Shown here: positions 24,947 to 33,444 of the stretch, piece by piece
Numbering within the stretch: position 1 is the stretch's first letter
Layout: each line of letters opens with the position of its first letter
From: JANLQX01 sp031368215
Lineage (GTDB): Bacteria > Actinomycetota > Acidimicrobiia > Acidimicrobiales > JANYDT01
Reading direction: 5' to 3'
NCBI GenBank assembly: GCA_031368215.1
Contig: JANLRD010000009.1
Coordinates: 27,591 to 91,590, forward strand
DNA: 64,000 nt
Position numbers and translations under genes: made by a program
The notes under the pieces: generated by a model
What the model was told of the DNA's origin: nothing
The model's database searches: none
The model's input: only the letters and a program-made list of their open reading frames with translations

Positions 24947-25816
24947 TCACGGGTTCTGGAGGAGATGGATCAGGCTCGATGTGTCCCATCGCTTGCCGCC
25001 CCTCGCCATGATCTGCTTGTAGAACTGATCGACCAGCGCGGTGAGCGGCACGAGCGAGCCGTTGGCATCGGCCTCGTCGAGCACGATGCCCAGGTCCTTG
25101 CGCATCCATTCGACGGCGAAGCCGAACTCGAACTGACCCTTCGCCATCGTCGCCGCCCGGTTCTCCATCTGCCACGACTGGGCTGCGCCCTTCGAGATCG
25201 TCGCGATCACCAGATCGGGATCGAGACCGGCGTGCTGGGCGAAGTTGACGGCTTCGGCCAATCCCTGCACCACTCCGGCGATACAGATCTGGTTGACCAT
25301 CTTGGTGAGCTGTCCGGCACCCGAAGGTCCGATGAGGGTGACCGCCTTCGCGAACGACCGAATCACCGGCTCCACGGTCGCGAACGCCGACGGATCGCCT
25401 CCGCACATCACCGTTAGAGCGCCGTTCTCCGCACCGGCCTGGCCGCCCGACACCGGTGCGTCGATAAACGACAGGCCCAAATCGGCGGCGACTGCGTCGA
25501 GTTCACGGGCAACAGTCGCCGAGGCAGTGGTGTGGTCGACGAACACCGCCCCGGGTGACATCGCGGCGAAGGCGCCATGCGCGCCGACGGTCACGGATCG
25601 GAGGTCGTCGTCGTTGCCGACGCATGCGAAGACGATCTCGCACCCGCGTACCGCCTCAGCGGGTGTCGAAGCGCTCCCACCGCCGTTGGCCGAGACCCAC
25701 GCTTCCGCTTTGCTCGCGGTCCGGTTGTAGACGGTCACGTCGTGTCCGTGCGAGGAGAGGTGGCGGGCCATGGGCGAACCCATGACTCCGAGTCCGAGGA
25801 AGGCAACGGTTGTCAT
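24947..25816 (-). CDS. NAD(P)-dependent beta-hydroxyacid dehydrogenase (3-hydroxyisobutyrate type)
   Basis: A 289-residue enzyme with GLGVMG at 8-13 for the dinucleotide, FIDAPVSGGQAGAENG near 118-132 for substrate, and the catalytic Lys172 in GQLTKMVNQ. All diagnostic parts of the 3-hydroxyisobutyrate/tartronate semialdehyde reductase family are intact. It oxidises a 3-hydroxy acid in valine or related catabolism; the exact acid is open. ATG 25816 is preferred because the 60 upstream codons overlap the divergent endonuclease gene region and lack domain features. Confidence 0.88.
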   Translation of the reverse strand: MTTVAFLGLGVMGSPMARHLSSHGHDVTVYNRTASKAEAWVSANGGGSASTPAEAVRGCEIVFACVGNDDDLRSVTVGAHGAFAAMSPGAVFVDHTTASATVARELDAVAADLGLSFIDAPVSGGQAGAENGALTVMCGGDPSAFATVEPVIRSFAKAVTLIGPSGAGQLTKMVNQICIAGVVQGLAEAVNFAQHAGLDPDLVIATISKGAAQSWQMENRAATMAKGQFEFGFAVEWMRKDLGIVLDEADANGSLVPLTALVDQFYKQIMARGGKRWDTSSLIHLLQNP

Positions 25817-25912
25817 GATCCGTCCATTCTGACCGTCCTCGCATGCGGTAACTGCCGACGCGAGCGCAACGCAGCGTGAACAGTCAGCAGCGGGAATGCC
25901 CGAGGTCGCCTG

Positions 25913-25918
25913 TATCGT
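25913..25918 (+). promoter_or_regulatory. -10 box TATCGT of leaderless endonuclease gene
   Basis: Ends 7 bases before GTG 25926. Confidence 0.5.
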
Positions 25919-25925
25919 GGCCACT

Positions 25926-26705
25926 GTGCTGATCGGTGCCCACGTCCGCGAGAACGAACCGCTTGGTGCCGCCGTTGCCACCACGTCGGCGTGCATCCAG
26001 CTCTTCTGTGGCGACCCGCAGAGCTGGAAGCCATGGAAGCCGCGCGCCGACTCGGCCGAACTGAAGGCCAGCGGTATCCCGGTCTACGTGCACGCGCCCT
26101 ACATCGTGAACCTGGCCTCAGCCGACAACAAGATCCGAATCCCTTCGCGAAAGTCACTGCAGGCCGCGTGCGACTGCGCCGCCGCCGCCGGAGCGAGGGC
26201 GGTGGTCGTCCACGGCGGCCACGTGCGTTCCGATGACGACATTCCCGAAGGGATCGCTCGGTGGCAGAAGGGTCTTGCCACCATCGAGAGCGACGTACCG
26301 ATCTTTCTCGAGAACACCGCCGGCGGAGACCACGCGATGGCGCGTCGATGGGACACGCTTGCCCGCTTGTGGGACGCCATCGGTGACGATCCGCGGATCG
26401 GTTTCTGCCTCGACACCTGTCATACCCATGCATCCGGCGAGGACCTCGCAGCGAGCGTCGAGCGGATCGTGGCCATCACCGGACGCATCGACCTTGTCCA
26501 CTGCAACGGCTCGCGCGATGCCGAAGGCAGCGGACGTGATCGACACCAGAACTTCTCCGTGCTCGGCACGGACAACACCGTTTCTCCGCGCATCCTCGTC
26601 GACATCGTCCGCAAGGCCAATGCGCCGGTGATCTGTGAGACACCCGAAGAAGGCCTGGCTTCCGACATTGGTTTCCTCCGCGACGCGCTCGCCGCCGGTG
26701 TCTGA
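25926..26705 (+). CDS. nfo: Endonuclease IV-like AP endonuclease
   Basis: A 259-residue TIM-barrel of the endonuclease IV family, slightly shorter than the usual 280. Metal ligands lie in VHAPYIVN, VVHGGHV, FLENTAGG, GFCLDTCHTHASG, VHCNGSRDAEGSGRDRHQN and CETPEEG, in family order. It cleaves abasic sites in base excision repair. The GTG is set by the TATCGT box. It is divergent from the hydroxyacid dehydrogenase and upstream of the two-component genes. Confidence 0.88.
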   Translation: MLIGAHVRENEPLGAAVATTSACIQLFCGDPQSWKPWKPRADSAELKASGIPVYVHAPYIVNLASADNKIRIPSRKSLQAACDCAAAAGARAVVVHGGHVRSDDDIPEGIARWQKGLATIESDVPIFLENTAGGDHAMARRWDTLARLWDAIGDDPRIGFCLDTCHTHASGEDLAASVERIVAITGRIDLVHCNGSRDAEGSGRDRHQNFSVLGTDNTVSPRILVDIVRKANAPVICETPEEGLASDIGFLRDALAAGV

Positions 26706-26743
26706 ACACGTGAGCCGGGCTGGGATGGTCGGCATCCGACGGC

Positions 26744-26764
26744 ACTCTCACCGGACTCTCACCG
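26744..26764 (+). promoter_or_regulatory. Head-to-tail operator: ACTCTCACCG twice, 11-bp period
   Basis: ACTCTCACCG occurs at 26744-26753 and again at 26755-26764, exactly one helical turn apart, ending 8 bases before the -10 of the response regulator gene. OmpR/PhoB-family regulators bind such direct repeats in place of a -35, so autoregulation by the adjacent regulator is likely. Confidence 0.6.
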
Positions 26765-26772
26765 TTTCCGCC

Positions 26773-26778
26773 TAGACC
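26773..26778 (+). promoter_or_regulatory. -10 box TAGACC of leaderless response regulator gene
   Basis: Ends 7 bases before ATG 26786. Confidence 0.45.
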
Positions 26779-26785
26779 GTTGGTC

Positions 26786-27472
26786 ATGCCTACCCGGCTC
26801 CTGCTCGCCGAGGACGATCGGTCCGTCCGTACCTCGCTGGCGCGCGCCCTCGAACTCGAGGGGTACGAGATCGAGTTGGCGGAGAACGGCGAGGTGGCGA
26901 TGGCGGCGTTCAATGCCGGTGAACCCGACCTGATCGTTTCCGACTGGATGATGCCCTATCTCGATGGGATCACCCTGTGCCAGCGTCTGCGTGCACGCGG
27001 ATCGCAGGTCCCGATCCTGATGCTCACCGCGCGTACTGAACTCGGCGACCGGGTTGCGGCCCTTGATGCCGGCGCCGATGACTTCCTGCCGAAACCGTTC
27101 GCGCTCGAAGAGCTCCTGGCCCGGATCCGCGCGCTGCTGCGACGATCGTCATACGCCGACGATGCTTCGACATCCGACGTCGTCGTCGGCGACCTTCGTC
27201 TCGATCTCGGCGCCCGCCGGGCCTGGCGTGGCGATCGTGAGATCAGCTTCACGAAGACCGAGTTCGATCTGGTCGAGGCGCTGACCCGTCAATCGCCGAC
27301 CGTCTGTACGCCGAGCATGCTCTACGAGATGGTGTGGGGCTATGACTTCGGCCCCGAGTCGAAGACGCTCGCCGTGTTCATCGGCTATGTCCGCCGCAAG
27401 CTCGAGGCCGACGGCGAGCCGGCCATCCTGCACACCGTGCGAGGCGTCGGCTACTCGCTCCGGACGAACTGA
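26786..27472 (+). CDS. OmpR-family response regulator
   Basis: A 228-residue regulator. The receiver domain has the acidic pair in LLLAEDD, phosphoacceptor Asp53 in VSDWMMP, the Thr in LMLTAR and Lys in DFLPKPF. A winged-helix DNA-binding domain follows from about residue 130 (TKTEFDLVEALTR, LYEMVWGYDFG, VRRKLE, TVRGVGYSL). It resembles MprA/PrrA-type regulators. The sensor kinase follows 16 bases later. The 11-bp direct repeat in its own promoter suggests positive or negative autoregulation. Confidence 0.93.
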   Translation: MPTRLLLAEDDRSVRTSLARALELEGYEIELAENGEVAMAAFNAGEPDLIVSDWMMPYLDGITLCQRLRARGSQVPILMLTARTELGDRVAALDAGADDFLPKPFALEELLARIRALLRRSSYADDASTSDVVVGDLRLDLGARRAWRGDREISFTKTEFDLVEALTRQSPTVCTPSMLYEMVWGYDFGPESKTLAVFIGYVRRKLEADGEPAILHTVRGVGYSLRTN

Positions 27473-27488
27473 CCGGGCGAGACGACAC

Positions 27489-29006
27489 GTGTCTATCCGA
27501 TCTCGACTGACCCTGTCCTTCGCCGTCCTCGCTGCACTGTCGGTCCTTGCTGCAGCCATCGTCGGCTACACGAGCACGTCCACACGCGTCCGCTCGGAGA
27601 TCGACTCGACACTCCGCGAAGTCGTCGGGCGCGCCATCGGTCCGGGGCCCGACGGCCGTGTCTGCCGGTCCCTTCTCGACGTCGCGCCGCCCGGAGCGAA
27701 CGATGGCGGGGGCGATCGGCAACGGCGTCGTGCGTTCGATCTCCCTGATGTCCGTGCCCAGTGCATCGACGAGCAGGGCACCGTCCTGGTGGACGATCGT
27801 CTGCTCAACGATCCGACGCGCGCTCTCCCGGTCGACGACCGCGACCGCGCCATCGCGCGTCAGCGAATCGACGAGGAGCCGGCCGCTGGAGCAGGGCAAC
27901 CTCCATCGCGTGTGGTGCGGATCCCCGGGGTCGATACCGCACAACGCGGCGCGCTCAGGCGGGGCGTGCGACTCCGGAGCTCGAAGGTCGACTCTTCGGA
28001 GCTGCGCATCGCCACCGGCGCCATTGCCGGCGGTGGCGCATTCATGGTGGCCCGAGACCTCAAGGAGAGCGACCGGGTCCTCGGTGCACTGCGCGACCGG
28101 TTTGCACTCATCGGTCTTCTCGTCACCTTGGCGGCGGCGGCGCTTGGCGCGTTCGTTGCCCGCGCCTTCGCACGGCCGATCCACATGCTCACCGAGGTCA
28201 CGGCGTCTATCGCCTCTAGCGGCGGACTCGACAATGACACCGCGATAGAGCCAGGAATCACGGGCCGCCGCGACGAGCTCGGTCGTCTTGCGCTCAGCTT
28301 CACTTCAATGATCGGGTCACTGCGAACCTCACGCGCCCAGCAGCGCCAGCTGGCCCAGGACGCCGGGCACGAGCTGCGCACCCCCCTCACCACGCTGCGA
28401 ACGAACGTCGAGGTCCTCGCCAAGTATCCCGACCTCCCGGCCGACAAGCGCGCGACCATTCTCCATGAGATGGACGAAGAGCTTCGCGAGCTCTCGACGC
28501 TCACCGATGAACTGCTGGTGCTTGCCGCCGACGCCACTCCCGACGATCCGGTCGTCTCCATCGATCTGGCCGAACTCGTCACGCGGTCGATCGAGCGGTT
28601 TCAGCGCCGGACCGGTCGATCGGTTCGCAACGCCGCGACCACCACGATGCTCCGAGGACGACGCCTGCAGCTTTCTCGAGCCGTCGACAACATCTTGGCG
28701 AACAGTGCGAAGTTCGACCCGACGTCGCTCCCCATCGAGGTGACGGTCGACGCCGGGCGGATTTCTGTCCGCGATCATGGACCGGGGTTCGAATCCGCCG
28801 ACCTCGATCGGGTCTTCGATCGGTTCTTCCGGTCCGACGCAGCGCGGTCGCTCAGCGGGACGGGCCTGGGCCTGGCCATCGTCGCCGACGCGGCGGCCAG
28901 CCATCACGGCACCGCGACGGCCTCGAATCATCCTGACGGCGGCGCCGTTGTGACGCTCACCCTTCACGACGCCGATTCCCCGAGGGACGGCACCGAGAGC
29001 CCCTGA
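27489..29006 (+). CDS. Sensor histidine kinase (EnvZ/MprB type)
   Basis: A 505-residue membrane kinase. One N-terminal helix (about 7-27) and a second near 210-232 bracket a 180-residue extracytoplasmic sensor domain rich in Arg and Asp; HAMP follows, then the H-box GHELRTPLTTLRTN with His294, an N-box VDNILANSAKF, G1 RDHGPGFE, F-box DRFFRSD and G2 GTGLGLAIV. It phosphorylates the regulator encoded just upstream. The GTG start lies 16 bases after the regulator stop. The signal is unknown. Confidence 0.9.
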   Translation: MSIRSRLTLSFAVLAALSVLAAAIVGYTSTSTRVRSEIDSTLREVVGRAIGPGPDGRVCRSLLDVAPPGANDGGGDRQRRRAFDLPDVRAQCIDEQGTVLVDDRLLNDPTRALPVDDRDRAIARQRIDEEPAAGAGQPPSRVVRIPGVDTAQRGALRRGVRLRSSKVDSSELRIATGAIAGGGAFMVARDLKESDRVLGALRDRFALIGLLVTLAAAALGAFVARAFARPIHMLTEVTASIASSGGLDNDTAIEPGITGRRDELGRLALSFTSMIGSLRTSRAQQRQLAQDAGHELRTPLTTLRTNVEVLAKYPDLPADKRATILHEMDEELRELSTLTDELLVLAADATPDDPVVSIDLAELVTRSIERFQRRTGRSVRNAATTTMLRGRRLQLSRAVDNILANSAKFDPTSLPIEVTVDAGRISVRDHGPGFESADLDRVFDRFFRSDAARSLSGTGLGLAIVADAAASHHGTATASNHPDGGAVVTLTLHDADSPRDGTESP

Positions 29007-29084
29007 AGCATCGCCTTCCGTTGGCTCTTCGCTTCCGTCGTGGTCGCCGACTCGACCCAGGGGGATGCAAACTGAGTGCCGTCT

Positions 29085-30179
29085 ATGTCCAATCAGATCA
29101 ACGAGCCGCTCCCGATAGAGGTGCGGCTCTCCTCGTACAGCCACGGAGCCGGTTGAGCCTGCAAGCTCGGTCCGTCCGAGTTGGCGCACGTGCTGCGCCA
29201 TGTGCCTGCTCCATCCGCGCCTGATCTTCTCGTCGGCACGTCCACCGGGGACGACGCCGCCGTTTGGCGCGTATCCGCCGACCGGGCGTTGGTCGCCACG
29301 GTCGACTTCTTCACCCCGGTCGTCGACGACGCGCGCACCTGGGGTGCTATCGCCGCGGCGAATTCGGCGTCGGACGTATACGCCATGGGCGGACGTCCAC
29401 TCTTTGCCCTGAACGTCGCCGGCTGGCCCCGCGATCTGCTGCCCCTCGACCTTCTCGGCGAGGCACTCGCCGGTGCATCGGAAATCGCCGCACGCGGCGG
29501 GTGGGTCGTCGCCGGCGGCCATACCGTCGACGCGCCCGAGCCGTTCCTCGGCCAAGCGGTGACCGGTGAGGTGCACCCCGATCGGATGATCACGAACAAC
29601 GCCGCCCGGCCGGGTGAGGTGCTGATCCTTACGAAGGCCCTTGGAACGGGGATCATCACGACCGCGTTGAAGCGATCCCCGGCCGAGGCGATTCGTCCGG
29701 GCGGGTTCCTGGCCGATGCCTACAACGCCGCGGTGGCCTCGATGACCACGCTGAACGCGGTCGGCGCCGAAGTCGCGGCGGCCAACGGCGTGCGTTGCGG
29801 CACGGACGTGACCGGCTTCGGGCTCCTCGGCCATCTGCATAAACTGGCGCTCGGGAGCGGGGTGAACCTCACCCTCACGACGGCCACGATGCCGTTGCTC
29901 GTCGGCGTGAAGGACTTGCTCGCCGGTGGCTTCGTTCCCGGCGGCACCGGCCGCAACGTCGAGTTCGTCGACCCCTTCGTCGACTGGACCGCCGACCGGG
30001 TGTCGTGGGAGCCGCTGCTGGCCGACCCGCAGACGTCCGGTGGGCTGGTGCTTTGTGTCCGCCCGGAGCGCGTCGACGCCGTCCTCCGCTCACTCGACGG
30101 GACGGAGACGCCCGGTCGGGTCATCGGCGAAGTGACGTCGGCGGTGCCCGGCGGGGCCGGTCGCCTCCGCATTCGATGA
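29085..30179 (+). CDS. selD: Selenide, water dikinase SelD with in-frame UGA selenocysteine
   Basis: Makes selenophosphate from selenide and ATP, the Se donor for Sec-tRNA. Downstream of 29181 the ORF is a clear SelD: TVDFFTPVVDDARTWG, NSASDVYAMGG, GGHTVDAPEP, GTDVTGFGLLGH and DPQTSGGL. Reading upstream in the same frame gives SYSHGAG-UGA-ACKLGPSEL: the UGA at 29154-29156 (codon 24) lies exactly where SelD has its catalytic Cys or Sec, followed by the conserved Lys (codon 27). The frame remains open back to ATG 29085 (or GTG 29076), giving 364 residues, a normal length. A start after the UGA would lose the catalytic loop. A SECIS-like hairpin follows. No other Sec-pathway gene is in the window. 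Confidence 0.9.
29154..29156 (+). other. selD: UGA codon recoded as selenocysteine in selD
   Basis: TGA in frame with the conserved motif H-G-A-G-(U)-A-C-K. In E. coli SelD the equivalent residue is Cys17 with Lys20 three positions on; the same spacing holds here. Loss of the frame by sequencing error is unlikely because both flanks match the family without an indel. Confidence 0.85.
29161..29185 (+). promoter_or_regulatory. SECIS-like stem-loop downstream of the UGA
   Basis: CTCGG (29166-29170) pairs with CCGAG (29176-29180) around a TCCGT loop, extended by A-U, G-U and two G-C pairs with one mismatch down to 29161/29185. The apical stem starts 9 bases after the UGA, close to the spacing in bacterial SECIS elements bound by SelB. 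Confidence 0.55.
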
Positions 30180-30255
30180 GGGCTTCGCCGGTTTTTCGTC
30201 GGCGAACGCAGCTGCTTGTGGCTCCCCGCCCCCAAGTGCGCGACGATCGAGTGCT

Positions 30256-31071
30256 GTGGGAGCCGTCGTCGCCGTCGTCAATCAGAAGGGTGGCGTCGGG
30301 AAGACGACCGTGACCCTCGGTCTCGCGTCGGCGGCGATGGCCCACCGGGACCGGGTGCTCATCGTCGACGCCGATCCGCAGTCCAACGCTACGTGGGCTT
30401 TGGGAATCGACCCCGAGGTCGTGACCCACGGCTCGGCGGAGGCGATCGAGGCGGACCGCTCCGGTGCCGCCTCGCACGGCATCGTGACCTCGCCGTGGAG
30501 CGAGTTCATCGATGTCCTGCCGTCGTCGCGCTCGTTGCAGCTGCGAGACACCGAGACCGGCAAGAAGCGTCTTGCCCGCAGACTCCGTGTCGCGCTCGAG
30601 GGCATCACCGACCGCTACGAACTGGTGATCATCGACTGCTCGCCTGCACTAGGCCCCCTCACCACCAATGCGCTGGCCGCCGCCGACCTCGCCCTAATGG
30701 TCGTCGAGCCGGCCGCGCTCTCGGCCCGTGGCATTGCTGGCGTGAGTGACCTGGTCGACGAGGTATGGGAGAAGTTCAATGACCGGCTCGACATCGCCGG
30801 GGTGATCGTGAATCGCGTTCCCCCCGTGTCCCACGAGGCCGACCGGCAGCACGAGTTACTCGTCCGGATGCTCGGCAAGTCCACCGTCTGGACGCCCGAC
30901 ATTCCACAACGCGTTGCCGTCACGGAGGCGCTCGGCCAGCGTTCTCCGATCCACCGCTCGGGAGTTCGTGGTGCAGAGGTCGCGGCGATGTTCGACGCGC
31001 ATTATGCAAAGCTGCGCCGGCTCGGACGCAAGGTGTTGGCCGAACGCGCCGCGGACGCGGCGTCCGCCTGA
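30256..31071 (+). CDS. ParA/MinD-family ATPase, orphan
   Basis: A 271-residue deviant-Walker ATPase: KGGVGKTT at 11-18, VDADPQSNATW near 36, IIDCSPALGPLTTNAL near 129 and VVEPAALSARGI. The N-terminus lacks the HTH of plasmid type Ia ParA, so it resembles chromosomal Soj. No parB or parS-like sequence adjoins it, and oriC genes are absent, so it may position another cargo. The GTG start is 76 bases after selD; cotranscription with selD is possible but no functional link is known. It ends 9 bases before convergent PaaX. Confidence 0.87.
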   Translation: MGAVVAVVNQKGGVGKTTVTLGLASAAMAHRDRVLIVDADPQSNATWALGIDPEVVTHGSAEAIEADRSGAASHGIVTSPWSEFIDVLPSSRSLQLRDTETGKKRLARRLRVALEGITDRYELVIIDCSPALGPLTTNALAAADLALMVVEPAALSARGIAGVSDLVDEVWEKFNDRLDIAGVIVNRVPPVSHEADRQHELLVRMLGKSTVWTPDIPQRVAVTEALGQRSPIHRSGVRGAEVAAMFDAHYAKLRRLGRKVLAERAADAASA

Positions 31072-31080
31072 ACGTTCCGG

Positions 31081-31833
31081 TTACGAACGCAGGTGGTCGC
31101 GCCAGATGGCAAGGAACGCGGCGTCGAAGTGCTCGTAACGGTCGCGTAGGCGTTGACCGGGCCAGTGGCCGGGGAGGAGCTCGGCCGGAAGAAGCGGATC
31201 AGCCTGCAGGTGGCGAAGCACGGCGGCGTTCACGACGAACGACTCGGTGAGCGCTCCACTGTCGCCCGGCCTGAGCCGGCGTTGCATGCGTCTGATGTCG
31301 TCGACGAGGGATCGTGCTCGCAGTGCCCACGCGCTGACCGGGAAGAGGCGCGAGGCGATCGACCTGGGATCGGGAGGGCGGGCGCCGGGAACCATCGTGC
31401 ACCCGGCGATGTCGGCGGCGTCGAGGTTGTCAGGGCGGGCCCACAGCCCTTCGCGCCATTCTCCGAAGCGGTGTTGAGCCAGGGAACGTCGGAGATCAAC
31501 CCGGTCCGATGCCGAGCGCGCTTCTCCGGTGACGATGGCGAGCCGCCATGTTCCGTCCCACGAGGCGTCGGGGCTGATTCCTCGCCGGCTTCGGTCCTGG
31601 CGCCGCTGCCGTTCGCGCAACGGCCCGATCAGCTCGTAGGAGCTGCGGTCGACGGTGAGTTCGCCGGCGGCGACCATGCGGGTGAGCGCGACTCGGGCGG
31701 CGTTCTCTCGGATGCCGAACAACTCACAGGACTTGACCAACAACGCTGACGGCATGCGCGGGGGATGCGTTCCGAGAAGGGTGCTGGCGATGATGGATCG
31801 GGCCGTGAGGGGGCGCGACGCGGGATCACTCAT
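31081..31833 (-). CDS. PaaX-family transcriptional regulator
   Basis: A 250-residue repressor-like protein. The N-terminal winged helix (SALLVKSCELFGIRENAARVALTRM near 25-50, then VAAGELTV) is the PaaX signature, followed by WDGTWRLAIV, a RRSLAQHRFGEWREGLWARPDNL block and the C-terminal PaaX domain with LPAELLPGHWPGQRLRDRY. PaaX senses phenylacetyl-CoA and represses phenylacetate degradation genes; none are nearby, so another aryl-CoA ligand is possible. ATG 31833 chosen; nine more codons upstream are open. Confidence 0.87.
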   Translation of the reverse strand: MSDPASRPLTARSIIASTLLGTHPPRMPSALLVKSCELFGIRENAARVALTRMVAAGELTVDRSSYELIGPLRERQRRQDRSRRGISPDASWDGTWRLAIVTGEARSASDRVDLRRSLAQHRFGEWREGLWARPDNLDAADIAGCTMVPGARPPDPRSIASRLFPVSAWALRARSLVDDIRRMQRRLRPGDSGALTESFVVNAAVLRHLQADPLLPAELLPGHWPGQRLRDRYEHFDAAFLAIWRDHLRS

Positions 31834-32004
31834 GGTGTCCGAGGACGAGAGCAGTGGCATTCGTGCATCGCGACCACCATGCTGCCAGGTGGGGCAGGTG
31901 GATCCCGGTCGGCGCTCAGGAGCGATTCGGTTTGCCTTCGTGCCGAAATCGACGGCGCAAGCTGCCCAAAGAGTCCATCGGAGGGCCGAAGTCCTTCCCA
32001 GCGC

Positions 32005-33318
32005 TCAGCGTTGCGCGGCGAAATCCTGGGTCCAGTAGGGGACCCCGGACGGGGTGTACGCAACAGCCATGCCGACGTCCTTGAAGCCGCTGAACATGAT
32101 GTTGCGGCAGTGACCGGGACTGGTCATCCATCCGTCCATGACCGCCGAGAGGCTCGGATACCAGTAGGCGACGTTTTCTCCCCATGTCGAGAACGGGGCA
32201 TAGCCCTGTCGCTGGATGCGGGTTCCGGTGTCGCTGCCATCTGAGCCCGTGTGGCTCATCACGCCGTGACTGGCCTGGTCAGCGCTGTGGGCGGCAGCAG
32301 CCGCAGCAAGTCGGCTGTCCCACCTCAGCGGGGGCACGGGTCCGAATGTCCCGTAGGCGCCGCACGAGCGAACACCGGCACGCTGGGCATTGATCGCATC
32401 CAGGAACGCCACCGCCGAGCCGTCGAGCGGCGGTGTCACGGGTGGTGCGGTCGTCACGGGCGGCGGCGTGGTCGGCGGGGCGGTCGTCGGCGGTGCGGCT
32501 GTCGTCGAGGGCGCGGTGGTCGGCGGGGCCGTCGGGGGCGCAGTCGTCACCGGCGTCGTTGTCGGCGCAGCGGTCGTCACCGGCGTCGTTGTCGGCGCAG
32601 CGGTTGCGGGCGGCGGCGTTGTCGGAGTTGCAGTCGTCGTGGGCGCAATCGTGGGACGCACGGTCGTCGGGGCAACGACGGTGGTGGCCGGCGATGCCGT
32701 GGTGGCCGGAACTCCGCTGGCCGGTGGCGTGCTGGTCGGAGCGACCGTGGTGGTCGGTATCGTCGCTGGCGTCGCCAGCAGGACGGTCCAATACGGCGTG
32801 TTGTTCGGCGCGGCAACGCCGAGGGCGAAATCGCGGACGGACGGCTTCATGAGGGCGGCGCATGCCCACGGACTCGAGAACATCGCCTGGGCCAACGACG
32901 CGCCGCTGGGGAAGCCCGAGGCAACAACTTCGCTGGCCGAACCGGTGTAACCCTGAGCGACGATGCGTTGGGTCAAGGAGCTCCCATCCCGACCGACGTG
33001 ACTGAGAATCCGGCGAGCGGCAATGTCGGCGCTGTGCAACCTTGCCGCGACCGACAGTCGCGAATCGATGCGGACCGGCGCAGCCGCGCCGAAGGCACCG
33101 TTCGACCCGCAGTTGCGTCCCGTCTCGCGTTGCGCGTTGACGACGCCGAGAAACGCCGTCTCCGGGCTGACCTGGGCATTTGCTGATGAGATCGTGGCGA
33201 GCGGGAGCGCAACACCGATCAGCGATGCGACGCCGAGTGCTTCGACGAGGAGCAGCTGCCCTCGAGAACGGCGGTGGCGGCCGATGAAGCGCATTCCGGC
33301 GGGGGTGGTTCTAGTCAT
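32005..33318 (-). CDS. Secreted protein with two CAP (SCP/PR-1) domains and a Thr-Pro linker
   Basis: A 437-residue exported protein. A basic N-terminus and hydrophobic segment (about 23-48, ending in ANAQ) form a signal peptide. The first CAP domain (about 52-180) is degenerate: LHSADIAARRILSHVG is kept but GENVA is replaced by SEVVASG. A linker of about 110 residues is nearly all Thr, Pro, Ala and Val. The second domain (about 300-437) is canonical, with AAHSADQASHGVMSHTG, GENVAYWYP and SPGHCRNIM. The proteins act outside the cell, often on wall or lipids; activity unknown. A 30-bp perfect DNA repeat lies inside the linker. Confidence 0.87.
   Translation of the reverse strand: MTRTTPAGMRFIGRHRRSRGQLLLVEALGVASLIGVALPLATISSANAQVSPETAFLGVVNAQRETGRNCGSNGAFGAAAPVRIDSRLSVAARLHSADIAARRILSHVGRDGSSLTQRIVAQGYTGSASEVVASGFPSGASLAQAMFSSPWACAALMKPSVRDFALGVAAPNNTPYWTVLLATPATIPTTTVAPTSTPPASGVPATTASPATTVVAPTTVRPTIAPTTTATPTTPPPATAAPTTTPVTTAAPTTTPVTTAPPTAPPTTAPSTTAAPPTTAPPTTPPPVTTAPPVTPPLDGSAVAFLDAINAQRAGVRSCGAYGTFGPVPPLRWDSRLAAAAAAHSADQASHGVMSHTGSDGSDTGTRIQRQGYAPFSTWGENVAYWYPSLSAVMDGWMTSPGHCRNIMFSGFKDVGMAVAYTPSGVPYWTQDFAAQR
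32543..32602. repeat. 30-bp perfect tandem duplication in CAP linker
   Basis: Two identical 30-base units, 32543-32572 and 32573-32602, encode ten linker residues each (minus strand, TTTPVTTAAP-like). Slippage here would change linker length in steps of ten residues. Confidence 0.9.
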
Positions 33319-33408
33319 GAGACCTCTTCCGCTGACAACGTGACGGGTGTAGTCATCGGCATTTCTTGCGAAAGTCTTGAGAAAACTGCCTTCGCTCCCA
33401 TTACGGAA

Positions 33409-33438
33409 TTGCCATCACCTGTAGGAATTGAGTAATAT
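33409..33438 (+). promoter_or_regulatory. Desaturase promoter: TTGCCA, 18 bp, TAATAT; leaderless
   Basis: -35 TTGCCA at 33409-33414 and -10 TAATAT at 33433-33438 form the best sigma-70-like promoter in the window. The -10 ends 6 bases before ATG 33445. The surrounding 100 bases are notably A+T rich for this genome. Confidence 0.7.
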
Positions 33439-33444
33439 CGAGTC

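Noticed and set aside
29007..29084. tRNA-Sec gene next to selD
   Set aside because: The 78-base gap is too short and has no long acceptor stem or TCA anticodon loop.
30256..31071. Chromosome-origin parAB locus
   Set aside because: No parB, parS-like palindrome, gidB or dnaA nearby; the ATPase is an orphan.
31834..32004. Small gene between PaaX and the CAP protein
   Set aside because: 171 bases with no start-stop frame having a ribosome site or -10 box; I see nothing in it.
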